The translations under genes were made by a program, and so were the position numbers. Shown here in pieces: positions 43,070 to 51,330 of a stretch of 52,360 nt of DNA; within the stretch, counting starts at the first letter, position 1, and each line of letters starts with the position of its first letter. Below the pieces are notes generated by a model. The model was not told where the DNA came from. It saw only the letters and a list, made by a program, of their open reading frames with translations, and did no database searches. Origin of the DNA: an uncultured Oscillospiraceae bacterium (GTDB lineage: Bacteria > Bacillota > Clostridia > Oscillospirales > Acutalibacteraceae); NCBI GenBank assembly GCA_900539425.1, contig UQBX01000015.1, positions 1 through 52,360 on the forward strand, written 5' to 3'.

Positions 43070-44533
43070 CTAATTGTTCTCCGGCTCACATGTGAGACGC
43101 ATACCGAGCTTTTTAAGCACATTTTCATCAACATGAGAAAGAAGCACGGTAGAATGCATCTCGCAGTTTTTAAGATTTTCAAGCTGCGCAACTGCCGCCG
43201 CCGCATTTTTATCGCTGCGCGCTGATATTGAAAGGGCAATAAGCACCTCGTCAGAATGAAGGCGCGGATTTTTGCTGCCCAGATATTTTACTTTGAGTTC
43301 CTGAATAGGTCTGATAACCTCAGGGTCTATAAGAAGCACATCATCATCTATTCCCGCCAGGTGTTTAAGGCAGTTTATAAGAGTTGCCGAAATACAGCCC
43401 AGCAGAGCTGATGTTTTACCGGTTATAACAGTACCGTCCGCAAGTTCCGCTGCCGCACCGGGTTTTCCGGTATTCTGATATATCTCTCTTGCCGCCGCAG
43501 TGCATTTGCGTGAAGTTTCGCTTATATCCGCCTGCTTCATAAGAAGTTCAAGCTTATATATCTCATCACGGTTTTCCGCGCCTTTTGCTGCGTTTCTGAC
43601 GGCATTAAAATAGCGGCGTATAATTTCCTGCTTTGCGGCTTCACAGACTGCATCATCGTCAAAAATGCAGTTTCCCGCCATGTTTACGCCCATATCAGTG
43701 GGTGATTTATAAGGGCACTCACCGTATATCTTATCAAATATAGCTTTAAGAACAGGGAATATTTCCACATCCCTGTTGTAATTGACAGTAGTCTCGCCGT
43801 AAGCCTCAAGATGCCACGGGTCAATCATATTTATATCGTTTAGATCTGCCGTTGCCGCCTCATACGCCATATTTACGGGGTGGCGCAGGGGAAGATTCCA
43901 TATTGGAAAAGTTTCAAATTTTGCGTAGCCTGCTTTTACGCCCCTCTTATTTTCATGATAAAGCTGAGACAGGCAGGTTGCCATTTTTCCGCTTCCGGGG
44001 CCGGGCGCCGTAACAACAACAAGCTTTCTTGTAGTCTTTATGTAATCGTTCTGACCGAAGCCCGAGTCACTGACTATATTTGCAATATTTGACGGATAGC
44101 CGTCAATTATATAATGATGATAAAATTCAATGCCTTCTTTTTCAAGTTTCTTTTCAAAAGCAAGCACACGCGGATGAGGGGCATACTTTGTGAGCACTAT
44201 ACTGCCCACCATAAGGCCGCAATCCGTAAATGCCTTTACAAGGCGAAGCGCATCTACGTCATATGTAATGCCAAGATCACTTCTTACCTTGCATTTTTCT
44301 ATATCCTCAGCATTTATAACGATAACGATCTCCGCTTCATCTTTCAGCTGAAGCAGCATCTGAAGTTTACTATCAGGCAAAAAGCCCGGAAGCACGCGTG
44401 ACGCATGGTAATCATCAAACAGCTTTCCGCCGAATTCAAGATAAAGCTTTCCGCCGAATTCAGATATTCTGTCTCTTATACGCGCGGACTGCATCTGCAA
44501 ATATTTATTGTTATCAAAACCGATTTTATACAT
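43070..44533 (-). CDS. DUF1846 family protein
   Basis: The 487-residue protein matches DUF1846 throughout: KIGFDNNKYL at the start, EFGGKLYLEFGGKLFDDYH, DLGITYD, APGPGSGKMATCLSQ (a P-loop-like stretch near 170), and NCLKHLAGI. The family is common in Firmicutes and has structures but no agreed function; the GPGSGK loop suggests nucleotide binding. A start at 44584 would extend into the leader hairpin, while AGAGGG about nine bases before the ATG at 44533 and family alignments support this start. It appears co-transcribed with pyrG, hinting at a link to nucleotide metabolism, which is inference. Confidence 0.93.
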   Translation of the reverse strand: MYKIGFDNNKYLQMQSARIRDRISEFGGKLYLEFGGKLFDDYHASRVLPGFLPDSKLQMLLQLKDEAEIVIVINAEDIEKCKVRSDLGITYDVDALRLVKAFTDCGLMVGSIVLTKYAPHPRVLAFEKKLEKEGIEFYHHYIIDGYPSNIANIVSDSGFGQNDYIKTTRKLVVVTAPGPGSGKMATCLSQLYHENKRGVKAGYAKFETFPIWNLPLRHPVNMAYEAATADLNDINMIDPWHLEAYGETTVNYNRDVEIFPVLKAIFDKIYGECPYKSPTDMGVNMAGNCIFDDDAVCEAAKQEIIRRYFNAVRNAAKGAENRDEIYKLELLMKQADISETSRKCTAAAREIYQNTGKPGAAAELADGTVITGKTSALLGCISATLINCLKHLAGIDDDVLLIDPEVIRPIQELKVKYLGSKNPRLHSDEVLIALSISARSDKNAAAAVAQLENLKNCEMHSTVLLSHVDENVLKKLGMRLTCEPENN

Positions 44534-44561
44534 ATCCCTTTTCCCTCTTTGATAATGCCTT

Positions 44562-44600
44562 AAAAAAGAATAAGACGGCTGCACGCGTGTACAACCGTCT
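44562..44600 (-). promoter_or_regulatory. Leader hairpin with T-run, possible attenuator of DUF1846-pyrG
   Basis: On the minus strand AGACGGTTGTAC and GTGCAGCCGTCT pair over about 12 bp with two wobbles, followed five bases later by TTTTTT. It begins roughly five bases after the predicted transcription start and ends before the Shine-Dalgarno. It may instead be a backup terminator for the gene upstream. Confidence 0.5.
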
Positions 44601-44610
44601 GTACTTACAT

Positions 44611-44639
44611 ATTATATGGCAAAAGCATTTATAAATCAA
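44611..44639 (-). promoter_or_regulatory. Promoter of DUF1846-pyrG
   Basis: Minus strand TTGATT (44634-44639), 17-base spacer, TATAAT (44611-44616). Confidence 0.75.
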
Positions 44640-44647
44640 TAGCACAG

Positions 44648-44681
44648 CTAAAAAAATAATCAAAAAATTGATTATTTTTGC
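44648..44681 (-). terminator. AT-rich terminator of the O-acetyltransferase
   Basis: AAAAATAATCAA and TTGATTATTTTT are perfect 12-bp arms around four bases. It overlaps the stop codon at 44672-44674 and is followed on the minus strand by further T residues. Low GC makes it a weaker terminator. Confidence 0.6.
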
Positions 44682-45319
44682 TTTCTTTTTTCGGCAGCTT
44701 CCTTAACTATTTCAAAAGCCTGAGCATCAAATTTTCTGTCTTTAAAATAAAATTCTATATCTTCTTCGGTTATTTTTCTTATAACCCGGCAAGGGTTTCC
44801 TGCCGCTATAACGCCCGACGGTATATCCTTTGTAACAACACTGCCCGCACCGATAACAGTGCCGTCGCCGATAGTTACACCGGGAAGAACTACGCTGTTG
44901 CCGCCTATCCAAACATCATTTCCTATTTTAACGGGTATACCGTATTCATACATAGTGCCGCGTGCAACAGGGTGAACGGGGTGACCCGCAGTATAGATTG
45001 ACACATTAGGCGCAAAGAAAACATTGTTTCCTATATCCACCCTGCCCACATCAAGAATAACGCAGTTGTAGTTTGCGTTAAAGCAGTCCCCCACATAAAT
45101 ATTTTTACCGTAATCACAATAAAAAGGAGGGTTTATCCATGCGTTTTCACCCAACGAGCCAAACATTTTATGCGCTACCTGATTGAGTTTATCAAAATCC
45201 CAGGGATCAATAACACTGTTGAACTGATGAACAAGGATTTTGTTCTGTTTCATAATCTCAGCAAGAGTATCATCCACCCTGTAAGCCATACCTTTTTCCA
45301 TTCTTGTTTTATTATCCAT
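44672..45319 (-). CDS. Maltose/galactoside-type sugar O-acetyltransferase
   Basis: The 215-residue enzyme is a left-handed beta-helix acetyltransferase of the maltose/galactoside O-acetyltransferase type, moving acetyl from acetyl-CoA to sugars. The N-terminal MAYRVDDTLAEIM helix region is characteristic; hexapeptide repeats run from about residue 70, with catalytic His in YTAGHPVHP, PVKIGNDVWIGGNSVVLPGV and the VIGAGSVVTKDIP coil. The ATG at 45319 is preferred to a GTG three codons earlier because AGAGAG is eight bases upstream. It has its own promoter, divergent from the kinase-like gene. Confidence 0.93.
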   Translation of the reverse strand: MDNKTRMEKGMAYRVDDTLAEIMKQNKILVHQFNSVIDPWDFDKLNQVAHKMFGSLGENAWINPPFYCDYGKNIYVGDCFNANYNCVILDVGRVDIGNNVFFAPNVSIYTAGHPVHPVARGTMYEYGIPVKIGNDVWIGGNSVVLPGVTIGDGTVIGAGSVVTKDIPSGVIAAGNPCRVIRKITEEDIEFYFKDRKFDAQAFEIVKEAAEKRKQK

Positions 45320-45366
45320 AACCGTCACTCTCTAAAAACGAATTACAGGCAGCTGCCCGCACTTTG

Positions 45367-45395
45367 ATTTTATATTATTATGAGTAATTATGCAA
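45367..45395 (-). promoter_or_regulatory. Promoter of the O-acetyltransferase
   Basis: Minus strand TTGCAT (45390-45395), 17-base spacer, TAAAAT (45367-45372). The perfect palindrome GGCAGCTGCC at 45348-45357 lies just after the start site. Confidence 0.6.
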
Positions 45396-45485
45396 TATTT
45401 ACAGCAGTTTATTTCTGTAGATTATAATATTCAGTGCCTGTTTGTTATAAAAACATCGGAAATTTGACATAAAAGTATTTTTTTG

Positions 45486-45514
45486 TGGACATGTAATTAA
45501 TTACTTCTTATAAT
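45486..45514 (+). promoter_or_regulatory. Promoter of the kinase-like gene with palindromic spacer
   Basis: TGGACA (45486-45491), 17-base spacer, TATAAT (45509-45514). The spacer contains the perfect palindrome GTAATTAATTAC (45493-45504), a possible operator. The leader would be about 14 bases. Confidence 0.6.
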
Positions 45515-45534
45515 TATTGAAAGGAGTGTTGCCT

Positions 45535-46515
45535 GTGAGAAGCAAAACAAAATACCTGCTTGAAGATAATACAGTAAAAAAGCTTTTTGAAAGCGCGGGA
45601 TATAAAAATATAAAAAAAATAAAACTGCTTGGAAACGGTGAGTTCAATGCCGTTTACGCAGCTGTTGCAGACGGCAAAGAACTTGCTTTAAAAATAGCTC
45701 CGTCTTCATCAGTAGATGTCATGACCTATGAAAAGGGCATGATAAAATCAGAGATATATTGGTACGGTATGATAAAAGAACATACAGCTATTCGTGTGCC
45801 GCAGATATATCACAAAGATTTTAGCCGAACGCTGATTGACGCCGACTGGTTTATAATGGAAAAACTTGACGGAGTGCAGATGGACGCTTTTGAATTTACC
45901 GCCGAGGAAAAAACACAGTCACAGAACATCCTTGCAGAAATGGCGGGCGAAATACACGGCATTCACGGTGATAAATTCGGTTATGTTCAGGGTGAAATGT
46001 ATGAAAACTGGTATCTCGCACTGCGTTCTTTCGCCAATAATCTTATGAGCGACTGCCAACGCAAGGGCAAAACAAGCAGGCGAGGCAAAAAATTTATTGA
46101 ATATATTGAGCGCGGGAAAGAAATATTTGAAAAAGCGCCTTCAACAATGGTCAATTACGATATCTGGGCAGGAAACGTTATATGCAGACGTGTAAACGGC
46201 AAAGTGGAATATTCTTGGATAGACCCTGAGCGCAGTTTTTACGGAGACCCCATTTTTGATTTCTGCTGTCTTGATTTTTTGACTCCGCTTGAAAAGAAGA
46301 AATCTGTTGCCGCTCACAACATGGTATCAGAAATAAAAATCGGCACTGGCAAAGAGGAAAAAATAAGATACGCCGCTTCACTTGCGATGATGGCTTTCAT
46401 TACCGAAACTGAGCGGTATTACAGATATTCGCCGTTTCATTTCGGTTACTGGCGCAACACATTGGCAAGCTTTTTGCTGTACCGATCAGCATTCAAAGAA
46501 CTGAAATACTTATGA
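45535..46515 (+). CDS. Aminoglycoside phosphotransferase-fold kinase-like protein
   Basis: The 326-residue protein has the APH/choline-kinase fold: a nucleotide loop LLGNGEFNAVY near residue 30, the lysine in LALKIAP, a hinge WFIMEKLDGVQ, a catalytic loop NYDIWAGNVI and a metal site WIDPERSFYGDPIFD. The catalytic loop has Asn-Tyr-Asp where APH enzymes have His-Gly-Asp; the key Asp and the later Asn and Asp remain, so activity is plausible. Substrate is probably a small alcohol, sugar or nucleoside rather than an antibiotic. TTG at 45517 would be longer, but AAAGGAG lies eight bases before the GTG at 45535. It is monocistronic with a strong terminator. Confidence 0.85.
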   Translation: MRSKTKYLLEDNTVKKLFESAGYKNIKKIKLLGNGEFNAVYAAVADGKELALKIAPSSSVDVMTYEKGMIKSEIYWYGMIKEHTAIRVPQIYHKDFSRTLIDADWFIMEKLDGVQMDAFEFTAEEKTQSQNILAEMAGEIHGIHGDKFGYVQGEMYENWYLALRSFANNLMSDCQRKGKTSRRGKKFIEYIERGKEIFEKAPSTMVNYDIWAGNVICRRVNGKVEYSWIDPERSFYGDPIFDFCCLDFLTPLEKKKSVAAHNMVSEIKIGTGKEEKIRYAASLAMMAFITETERYYRYSPFHFGYWRNTLASFLLYRSAFKELKYL

Positions 46516-46520
46516 TTATA

Positions 46521-46556
46521 AAAACGCGGACGCTTAAATGCGTCCGCGTTTAATTT
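46521..46556. terminator. Bidirectional terminator
   Basis: AAACGCGGACGC / GCGTCCGCGTTT around TTAAAT is a perfect 12-bp stem flanked by A and T runs, between convergent genes. Confidence 0.92.
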
Positions 46557-47025
46557 ACAGATTTTCCTTGCATGAATACTCATTAACACTAAGTTTCAGT
46601 ATACACACTTCATCCAAAGCTGCCGCCGGTATTTTCCATTCCTTACTATGCGTATAATGCTGCATTATAAGGCAAAGCGCTTTTTCCTTCTCGGAGTTGT
46701 CTTCAACGAACTCAATATTTCCCCAACCGACAATACCGGAATATTTTGCAGTATAGCCGCAAGCTTTTTCAGCTGCTACAAGCAGGCGGAAAACGTCCGT
46801 TTCAAAGCCCGCCGACGGGCATTTCCTTATGAGATCAGTCTTTTTGCCTTTGCGCGCGCAGTGAAAATAAAGAATAAGCTTGTCAGAAACGGACTCGTAA
46901 CCATAGCTGAGAGGCACGATGTACGGCGCATTTTCATCATTCAGAGCAATACGGCACACTCTGCATTCATCAAGAACCTGCAAAATCCTGTTAAAATCCT
47001 CAGTTTGTCTTTCCTGTCTGTTCAT
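46555..47025 (-). CDS. Pyridoxamine 5'-phosphate oxidase-family (NimA-like) flavoprotein
   Basis: The 156-residue split-barrel protein fits the PNPOx-like family related to nitroimidazole-resistance NimA: MNRQERQTEDFNRIL, CRVCRIALNDENAPYIVPLSYGYE, LYFHCARKGKKTDLI, and KYSGIVGWGNIEFVED. It would bind FMN or haem. A start at 47100 would lie inside the promoter; GGAGG five bases before the ATG at 47025 is decisive. Function is unknown; NimA-type nitroreduction is one possibility, but this family is broad and mostly uncharacterised. Confidence 0.88.
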   Translation of the reverse strand: MNRQERQTEDFNRILQVLDECRVCRIALNDENAPYIVPLSYGYESVSDKLILYFHCARKGKKTDLIRKCPSAGFETDVFRLLVAAEKACGYTAKYSGIVGWGNIEFVEDNSEKEKALCLIMQHYTHSKEWKIPAAALDEVCILKLSVNEYSCKENL

Positions 47026-47071
47026 AAAAGCCTCCAAAAGATGCGTAACAATTCTGTTTTCAACTGCTGTA

Positions 47072-47100
47072 AAAATATCACACCATGCATTCAAAGTCAA
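47072..47100 (-). promoter_or_regulatory. Promoter of the PNPOx-family gene
   Basis: Minus strand TTGACT (47095-47100), 17-base spacer, TATTTT (47072-47077). Confidence 0.6.
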
Positions 47101-47191
47101 GCGGAGAAAGCCATAATACGTGATAGTTGTTTTTTCTAAAATTACATAATAGAATTAAAAATTTTTAATTAATATTATACAATATTAACTC

Positions 47192-47220
47192 TTGATATAA
47201 AGAGCTCCATTTGTTATAAT
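47192..47220 (+). promoter_or_regulatory. Promoter of the sialidase-transporter operon
   Basis: TTGATA (47192-47197), 17-base spacer, TATAAT (47215-47220). The leader to the ATG is about 35 bases. Confidence 0.8.
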
Positions 47221-47260
47221 ATCACCAGTATGTTTAAAAGCCAGAAGGGGTGGCGCGCAG

Positions 47261-48565
47261 ATGGAATTCAAAACTGTATTCGGTCCTCAAATAAAAGGGC
47301 CGTCAAATTTTTACAGAATACCCTCACTTATCACCGCAAAAGACGGCGTACTTATCGCCTGCGCAGACGCGCGCTACTGTTCCGGAATGGACAATCCAAA
47401 CAGGATAGACAAAGTAATCCGCAGGAGTTTTGACTGCGGAGAAACTTGGGAAGACGCTGTAATTGCCGTTGAAGAGCACGGCACAAAGCAGATGAAATCT
47501 TCCGCCGCAATCGACCCTGTTATGGTATACAGCAAAAAAAGCGGCAGGGTGATCCTTATTTACTCGCACACTCCCGCCGGTATAGGAATAAGAAACAGCA
47601 AGGTCAGCCGCGGCGAAGATGAAAACGGCAACAAATACATACGCGGCAGATTTTCAAAATACATTTTAAAAGGCAACAGGCTTTATAAAAGAAGCGGAGC
47701 TCAAACGCCCTACACAGTAAAAGAAAACGGCGATGTTGTTAAAGACGGAAAGACCATTTGCAACATTTTCACAGGCGGCCGTTTCAAAGAAGAGAGCACT
47801 TCGTACCTTATGATGGTATACAGCAACGATAACGGAAAAACATGGTCTGCTCCCCGCTCTCTGAATAAAATGGTAAAAAAGGAATACATGAGCTTTATAG
47901 GCCCCGGACCGGGCTGCGGAATTGAAATAAAAAGCGGTAAATATGCGGGCCGTCTTGTTGTGCCCGTATATTTCGGAACAAGAACTTTTCCGCTTAGGCT
48001 GTCATGCACCGTGATTTACAGCGACGACGGCGGTGAAACTTGGGCAATGGGTGAAACACCCAACAACACAAGAATGATAAACGGAAAACGCGCAGACTGC
48101 ATGACGATAAAACAGCAGGACATGCTGACCGAATCTCAGCTCATTGAGCAGGAGGGCGGCAGACTTAAATACTTTATGCGCAACCACGGCAAAGAGCGCA
48201 GCACAGCCGTTGCCTACAGCGACAACGGAGGAGAAAGCTGGTATGATTACAGGCTGGACGAAAATCTGCCCCAGCCGATTTGCCAGATGAGCGTTATTAA
48301 GCTTGAAGGCACAGAAAAACCGACGGTTATTTTCATCAACCCTGCCGACAGGCAAAAACGCAGAAACGGAACAGTGCGTTTGTCCGAAGATGACGGAGAA
48401 ACCTTTGGCTGGTCAAGGCAGATAAAAGACGGTGACTTTGTATACAGTGCCGCGGCACAGATGCAAAACGGAAAAATAGGCGTTTTGTTTGAGCCGGACA
48501 ATGAATGCAGGGAAATAAAATTCGCATCATTTTCAACAGAATGGATAAAAGGGAATGAAGCGTAA
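47261..48565 (+). CDS. GH33 exo-sialidase without signal peptide
   Basis: The 434-residue six-bladed propeller enzyme would release terminal sialic acid from glycans. It has NFYRIP with the first catalytic Arg (Arg19), five Asp-box repeats (SFDCGETW, SNDNGKTW, SDDGGETW, SDNGGESW, SEDDGETF), the nucleophile-assisting Glu region ESQLIE, a second Arg in YFMRN, and the nucleophile Tyr in FVYSAAAQMQNGKIGVLFE. The usual EARY-type motif reads ADARY. No signal peptide or anchor is present, so it should be cytoplasmic. AAGGGG lies eight bases before the ATG. It is followed after 39 bases by a GPH-type transporter, its likely substrate importer. No nan catabolic genes are in the window. Confidence 0.92.
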   Translation: MEFKTVFGPQIKGPSNFYRIPSLITAKDGVLIACADARYCSGMDNPNRIDKVIRRSFDCGETWEDAVIAVEEHGTKQMKSSAAIDPVMVYSKKSGRVILIYSHTPAGIGIRNSKVSRGEDENGNKYIRGRFSKYILKGNRLYKRSGAQTPYTVKENGDVVKDGKTICNIFTGGRFKEESTSYLMMVYSNDNGKTWSAPRSLNKMVKKEYMSFIGPGPGCGIEIKSGKYAGRLVVPVYFGTRTFPLRLSCTVIYSDDGGETWAMGETPNNTRMINGKRADCMTIKQQDMLTESQLIEQEGGRLKYFMRNHGKERSTAVAYSDNGGESWYDYRLDENLPQPICQMSVIKLEGTEKPTVIFINPADRQKRRNGTVRLSEDDGETFGWSRQIKDGDFVYSAAAQMQNGKIGVLFEPDNECREIKFASFSTEWIKGNEA

Positions 48566-48604
48566 TCAAGAGCGGAAACGCTTTAATTTTAGGGGGTAAA
48601 AGGT

Positions 48605-51082
48605 TTGGCAAACCTGGTCAAGAAAATCGGCGGACTTGCAAAAGACGTTAAAATGTACTGGAACGAGCCGCCCAAAGGGCACTACATGCCCTTTAAAGAA
48701 GTTTTATCCTACGCCGGCGGAGGCATAGGCGTAAAATTCCTTGCCGTTATGGCAACGAATATGATTCTTTCCGCAACCAACGTATTGATCGGAAACACAC
48801 TCGGCGTTGAACCGATTGATATGTATATCATGTATTTTATTTCTGTTATTGTAAATATTCCTCTTTCCGGTATAAGGGCGAATATAATAGACAACACCAG
48901 AAGTAAAGAAGGTAAATACAGGCCCTACATAGTTAAGATGGGTATCCCCAGCGCCATAGTTACTATACTTTTCGTATGGTTCCCGTACAATCAGTTCGGC
49001 GCGCTTTTCGGCGAGGGCACTTTCTTCGGAAAAGACAGGGCTTATGTTATAACTTGTGCCATAATTCTGATATTCAACTTCATTCAGAATTTCTTCTACT
49101 ATTTCTTCTCCGAGGCATATGATAACCTCATTCACGTTCTTTCCCCCAACACTCAGGAAAGAGCTGACGTTTCAACCATCAAAGGCGTTATCTACTCGCT
49201 TGCACCTTCAATCCTGAACCTTGCGATGCCTATTTTTGCACAGCTGTTTACAAACAACAATATGTATGACATCAGGCTTTACAGATACATTTATCCTCCT
49301 CTTGCCATACTTTCCGTTATGCTCAGCATCGTTGTTTACGTTAACACAAAGGAAAAGATTGTTCAGGCAAAAACCCACGTTATCCAGATCAAATTTATGG
49401 ACTCCCTGCGCGAAGTACTTCGCAACAAGTATTTCTGGGTAATCGCTATGGCAACATGGCTCGGTTTCCTTGAGTCATCAATGACCGTTGTACTCGGCTG
49501 GCTGTATAACTACGGCGGTATTTGCAACGGTACTACATATTCAATAATCACTCTTATATGCCAGAACGCCGGCCTTGTAGGTATGCTGCTTGCTCCGTTC
49601 GCTATCAGAAAATGGGGCAAGAGATTCGTGCTTATCAGCACAAATGTTATGAACATCGTGTTCATTGCACTTATGTTCCCCGTTGTAAAAACAATCGATA
49701 TGACCGGTGAGAGCACAAGCGCTCTTCACACATGGATGCCTCTTATCCTGCTTGTTGTATGCTACTGGATGAACAACCTTATGAATGCGTTCATGCAGAT
49801 TCTTACACCGTCAGTAAACGCTGATATCAGAGATTATCAGCAGTATGTAAGCGGTGAAAGAATTGACGGAATGTTTTCAACCATCACTGCCGTGGGCGGA
49901 CTTGTTACCGTTGCCAGCAGCGGTATTGTAAACCTCCTTTATGACAAGTTCGGTATCAATATTGAAACCGCTGAACAGGTAATGAACAACCCCGAAGTAA
50001 TGAACAAGGTGCTCAGAAACGGCTCTGTTGTAAAAGATGTAATAGCACAGGCAGACACCTCAAGTATCTCTTACTTCTCTCTTTATGACGGCGATGTTCT
50101 CCAGACTATTTGCGGCGTTCTTATTCTCGCCTCAATAGCAGGTGCTTTCATCAACGTTGTACCTTACTTCTTCTATGACCTTACAGAACTTAAACAGCAG
50201 GGTATGGTACGAGTTCTTAAAATCCGCGCATTCTTTGAAGACTTCGGCAACAACACCCTGAGCGATGACAACTTGGTTGAAGTTGTTGACATGGTTGAGG
50301 AAGCTAAGAAACTTATAAACGAAGAACCTGCTAAAGTTACCAAGGACGGCATAAAAGCCGCAAAGGCAACTAATGGCACTAAAGAACAGATAAAAGAAGC
50401 TGTTAAGAAAGCAAAAGAAGAAAGAAAAGCAGCACTTCAGCGCAATCAGGAAATCAAGCTTGCACCGTTCGTGCTTAAAGAAATGTCAAGATTTGAGAGC
50501 GAACTCGGCAAACTTCAGATTGAGCACGCACAGAAGATATATGATGAAGGCCTTGAAGGTCTTGCAAATCACAGCACAAGCGAACTCAGAAGAAAACTCA
50601 AAGACGCAAAGAAGCTTCCTAAGAAGACTGAAGACGAAAAAGAATTCCGCCAGTATTCAATTCATTTTGCAAGAACAAGACTTACTGCAAGAAAATATGA
50701 AGGAAAGTACTTCAGTGACGGCAATATTATTGTTCCGGATGATTCAAAGCTCAACGCACTGTTTGAAACAGAAGAACAGTACGATAAAAAAGAAGATGCT
50801 CTTTACAAGAAGCTTTATGAAGCTCAGGAAGCAAAAGACAAAGACGAGATCAAAAATATCAAGGCTGATATCAAAGTGCTCAAGGGCGATTTCAGAGAGC
50901 TCAACAAAAAGATCCGCGATGAGCAGAACCACCGCACAAACTACAACCGTTCTGCAAAGCCGTATCTTGACGCGCGTAACCTGCTGAGACAGGCAGAAAA
51001 TTATACTCACTTTGATGAGATCAAAGAACTGTATAATGAGATCCGCGCAAGAGAAATCGCAGAGGAAACTGTAACAGCATAA
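48605..51082 (+). CDS. GPH-type MFS transporter with long charged C-terminal domain
   Basis: The 825-residue protein has about twelve transmembrane helices in residues 35-520, with the GPH/SLC45-like loops DNTRSKEGKYRPYI (cytoplasmic loop 2-3), FFSEAYDNLIHVLSPNTQER and NADIRDYQQYVSGERIDGMF. From about 530 to 825 it carries a soluble, very Lys/Glu-rich, helical tail with predicted coiled-coil stretches, about 295 residues long and unlike the small regulatory tails of characterised members. The start is TTG with AGGGGG eight bases upstream. It follows the sialidase and shares its promoter, so it probably imports sialylated or related oligosaccharides; the tail may scaffold enzymes or sense substrate. 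Both proposals are inference. Confidence 0.85.
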   Translation: MANLVKKIGGLAKDVKMYWNEPPKGHYMPFKEVLSYAGGGIGVKFLAVMATNMILSATNVLIGNTLGVEPIDMYIMYFISVIVNIPLSGIRANIIDNTRSKEGKYRPYIVKMGIPSAIVTILFVWFPYNQFGALFGEGTFFGKDRAYVITCAIILIFNFIQNFFYYFFSEAYDNLIHVLSPNTQERADVSTIKGVIYSLAPSILNLAMPIFAQLFTNNNMYDIRLYRYIYPPLAILSVMLSIVVYVNTKEKIVQAKTHVIQIKFMDSLREVLRNKYFWVIAMATWLGFLESSMTVVLGWLYNYGGICNGTTYSIITLICQNAGLVGMLLAPFAIRKWGKRFVLISTNVMNIVFIALMFPVVKTIDMTGESTSALHTWMPLILLVVCYWMNNLMNAFMQILTPSVNADIRDYQQYVSGERIDGMFSTITAVGGLVTVASSGIVNLLYDKFGINIETAEQVMNNPEVMNKVLRNGSVVKDVIAQADTSSISYFSLYDGDVLQTICGVLILASIAGAFINVVPYFFYDLTELKQQGMVRVLKIRAFFEDFGNNTLSDDNLVEVVDMVEEAKKLINEEPAKVTKDGIKAAKATNGTKEQIKEAVKKAKEERKAALQRNQEIKLAPFVLKEMSRFESELGKLQIEHAQKIYDEGLEGLANHSTSELRRKLKDAKKLPKKTEDEKEFRQYSIHFARTRLTARKYEGKYFSDGNIIVPDDSKLNALFETEEQYDKKEDALYKKLYEAQEAKDKDEIKNIKADIKVLKGDFRELNKKIRDEQNHRTNYNRSAKPYLDARNLLRQAENYTHFDEIKELYNEIRAREIAEETVTA

Positions 51083-51104
51083 CATCAGGTTAATACGAAA
51101 CATT

Positions 51105-51144
51105 AAAAGAACCCCTAAGAGCTATCTTTGGGGTTCTTTATTTT
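51105..51144 (+). terminator. Terminator after the sialidase-transporter operon
   Basis: AAAGAACCCC / GGGGTTCTTT arms with further AAGA/TCTT pairing inside, then TTATTTT. Confidence 0.9.
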
Positions 51145-51215
51145 GCTGTTAACCGCACAGTTTTTGCGTTTTCTGTCTGATTATGTTAATGAAAAGTTTT
51201 CCACACTGCAACAGA

Positions 51216-51244
51216 TTGATAACAGCTTTGCTTTATGATATAAT
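51216..51244 (+). promoter_or_regulatory. Promoter of the flavodoxin gene
   Basis: TTGATA (51216-51221), 17-base spacer, TATAAT (51239-51244). It lies in the 248-base gap after the transporter; the remainder of that gap holds the terminator and nothing else I recognise. Confidence 0.75.
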
Positions 51245-51330
51245 CGGTTTGCGGCGTAAGACTAATACAATTCGCCGCATAACCGCAAATTCATATGCAA
51301 AACATCTTGATTAAGAAAGGAAGCCTTCAA

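Noticed and set aside
45535..46515. Calling the APH-fold gene an antibiotic-resistance phosphotransferase
   Set aside because: Fold membership alone does not imply aminoglycoside activity; the catalytic loop is atypical and no resistance or mobile context is present.
48569..48584. cre-like site in the sialidase-transporter gap
   Set aside because: Three mismatches to the 14-base consensus and a position between genes rather than at the promoter.
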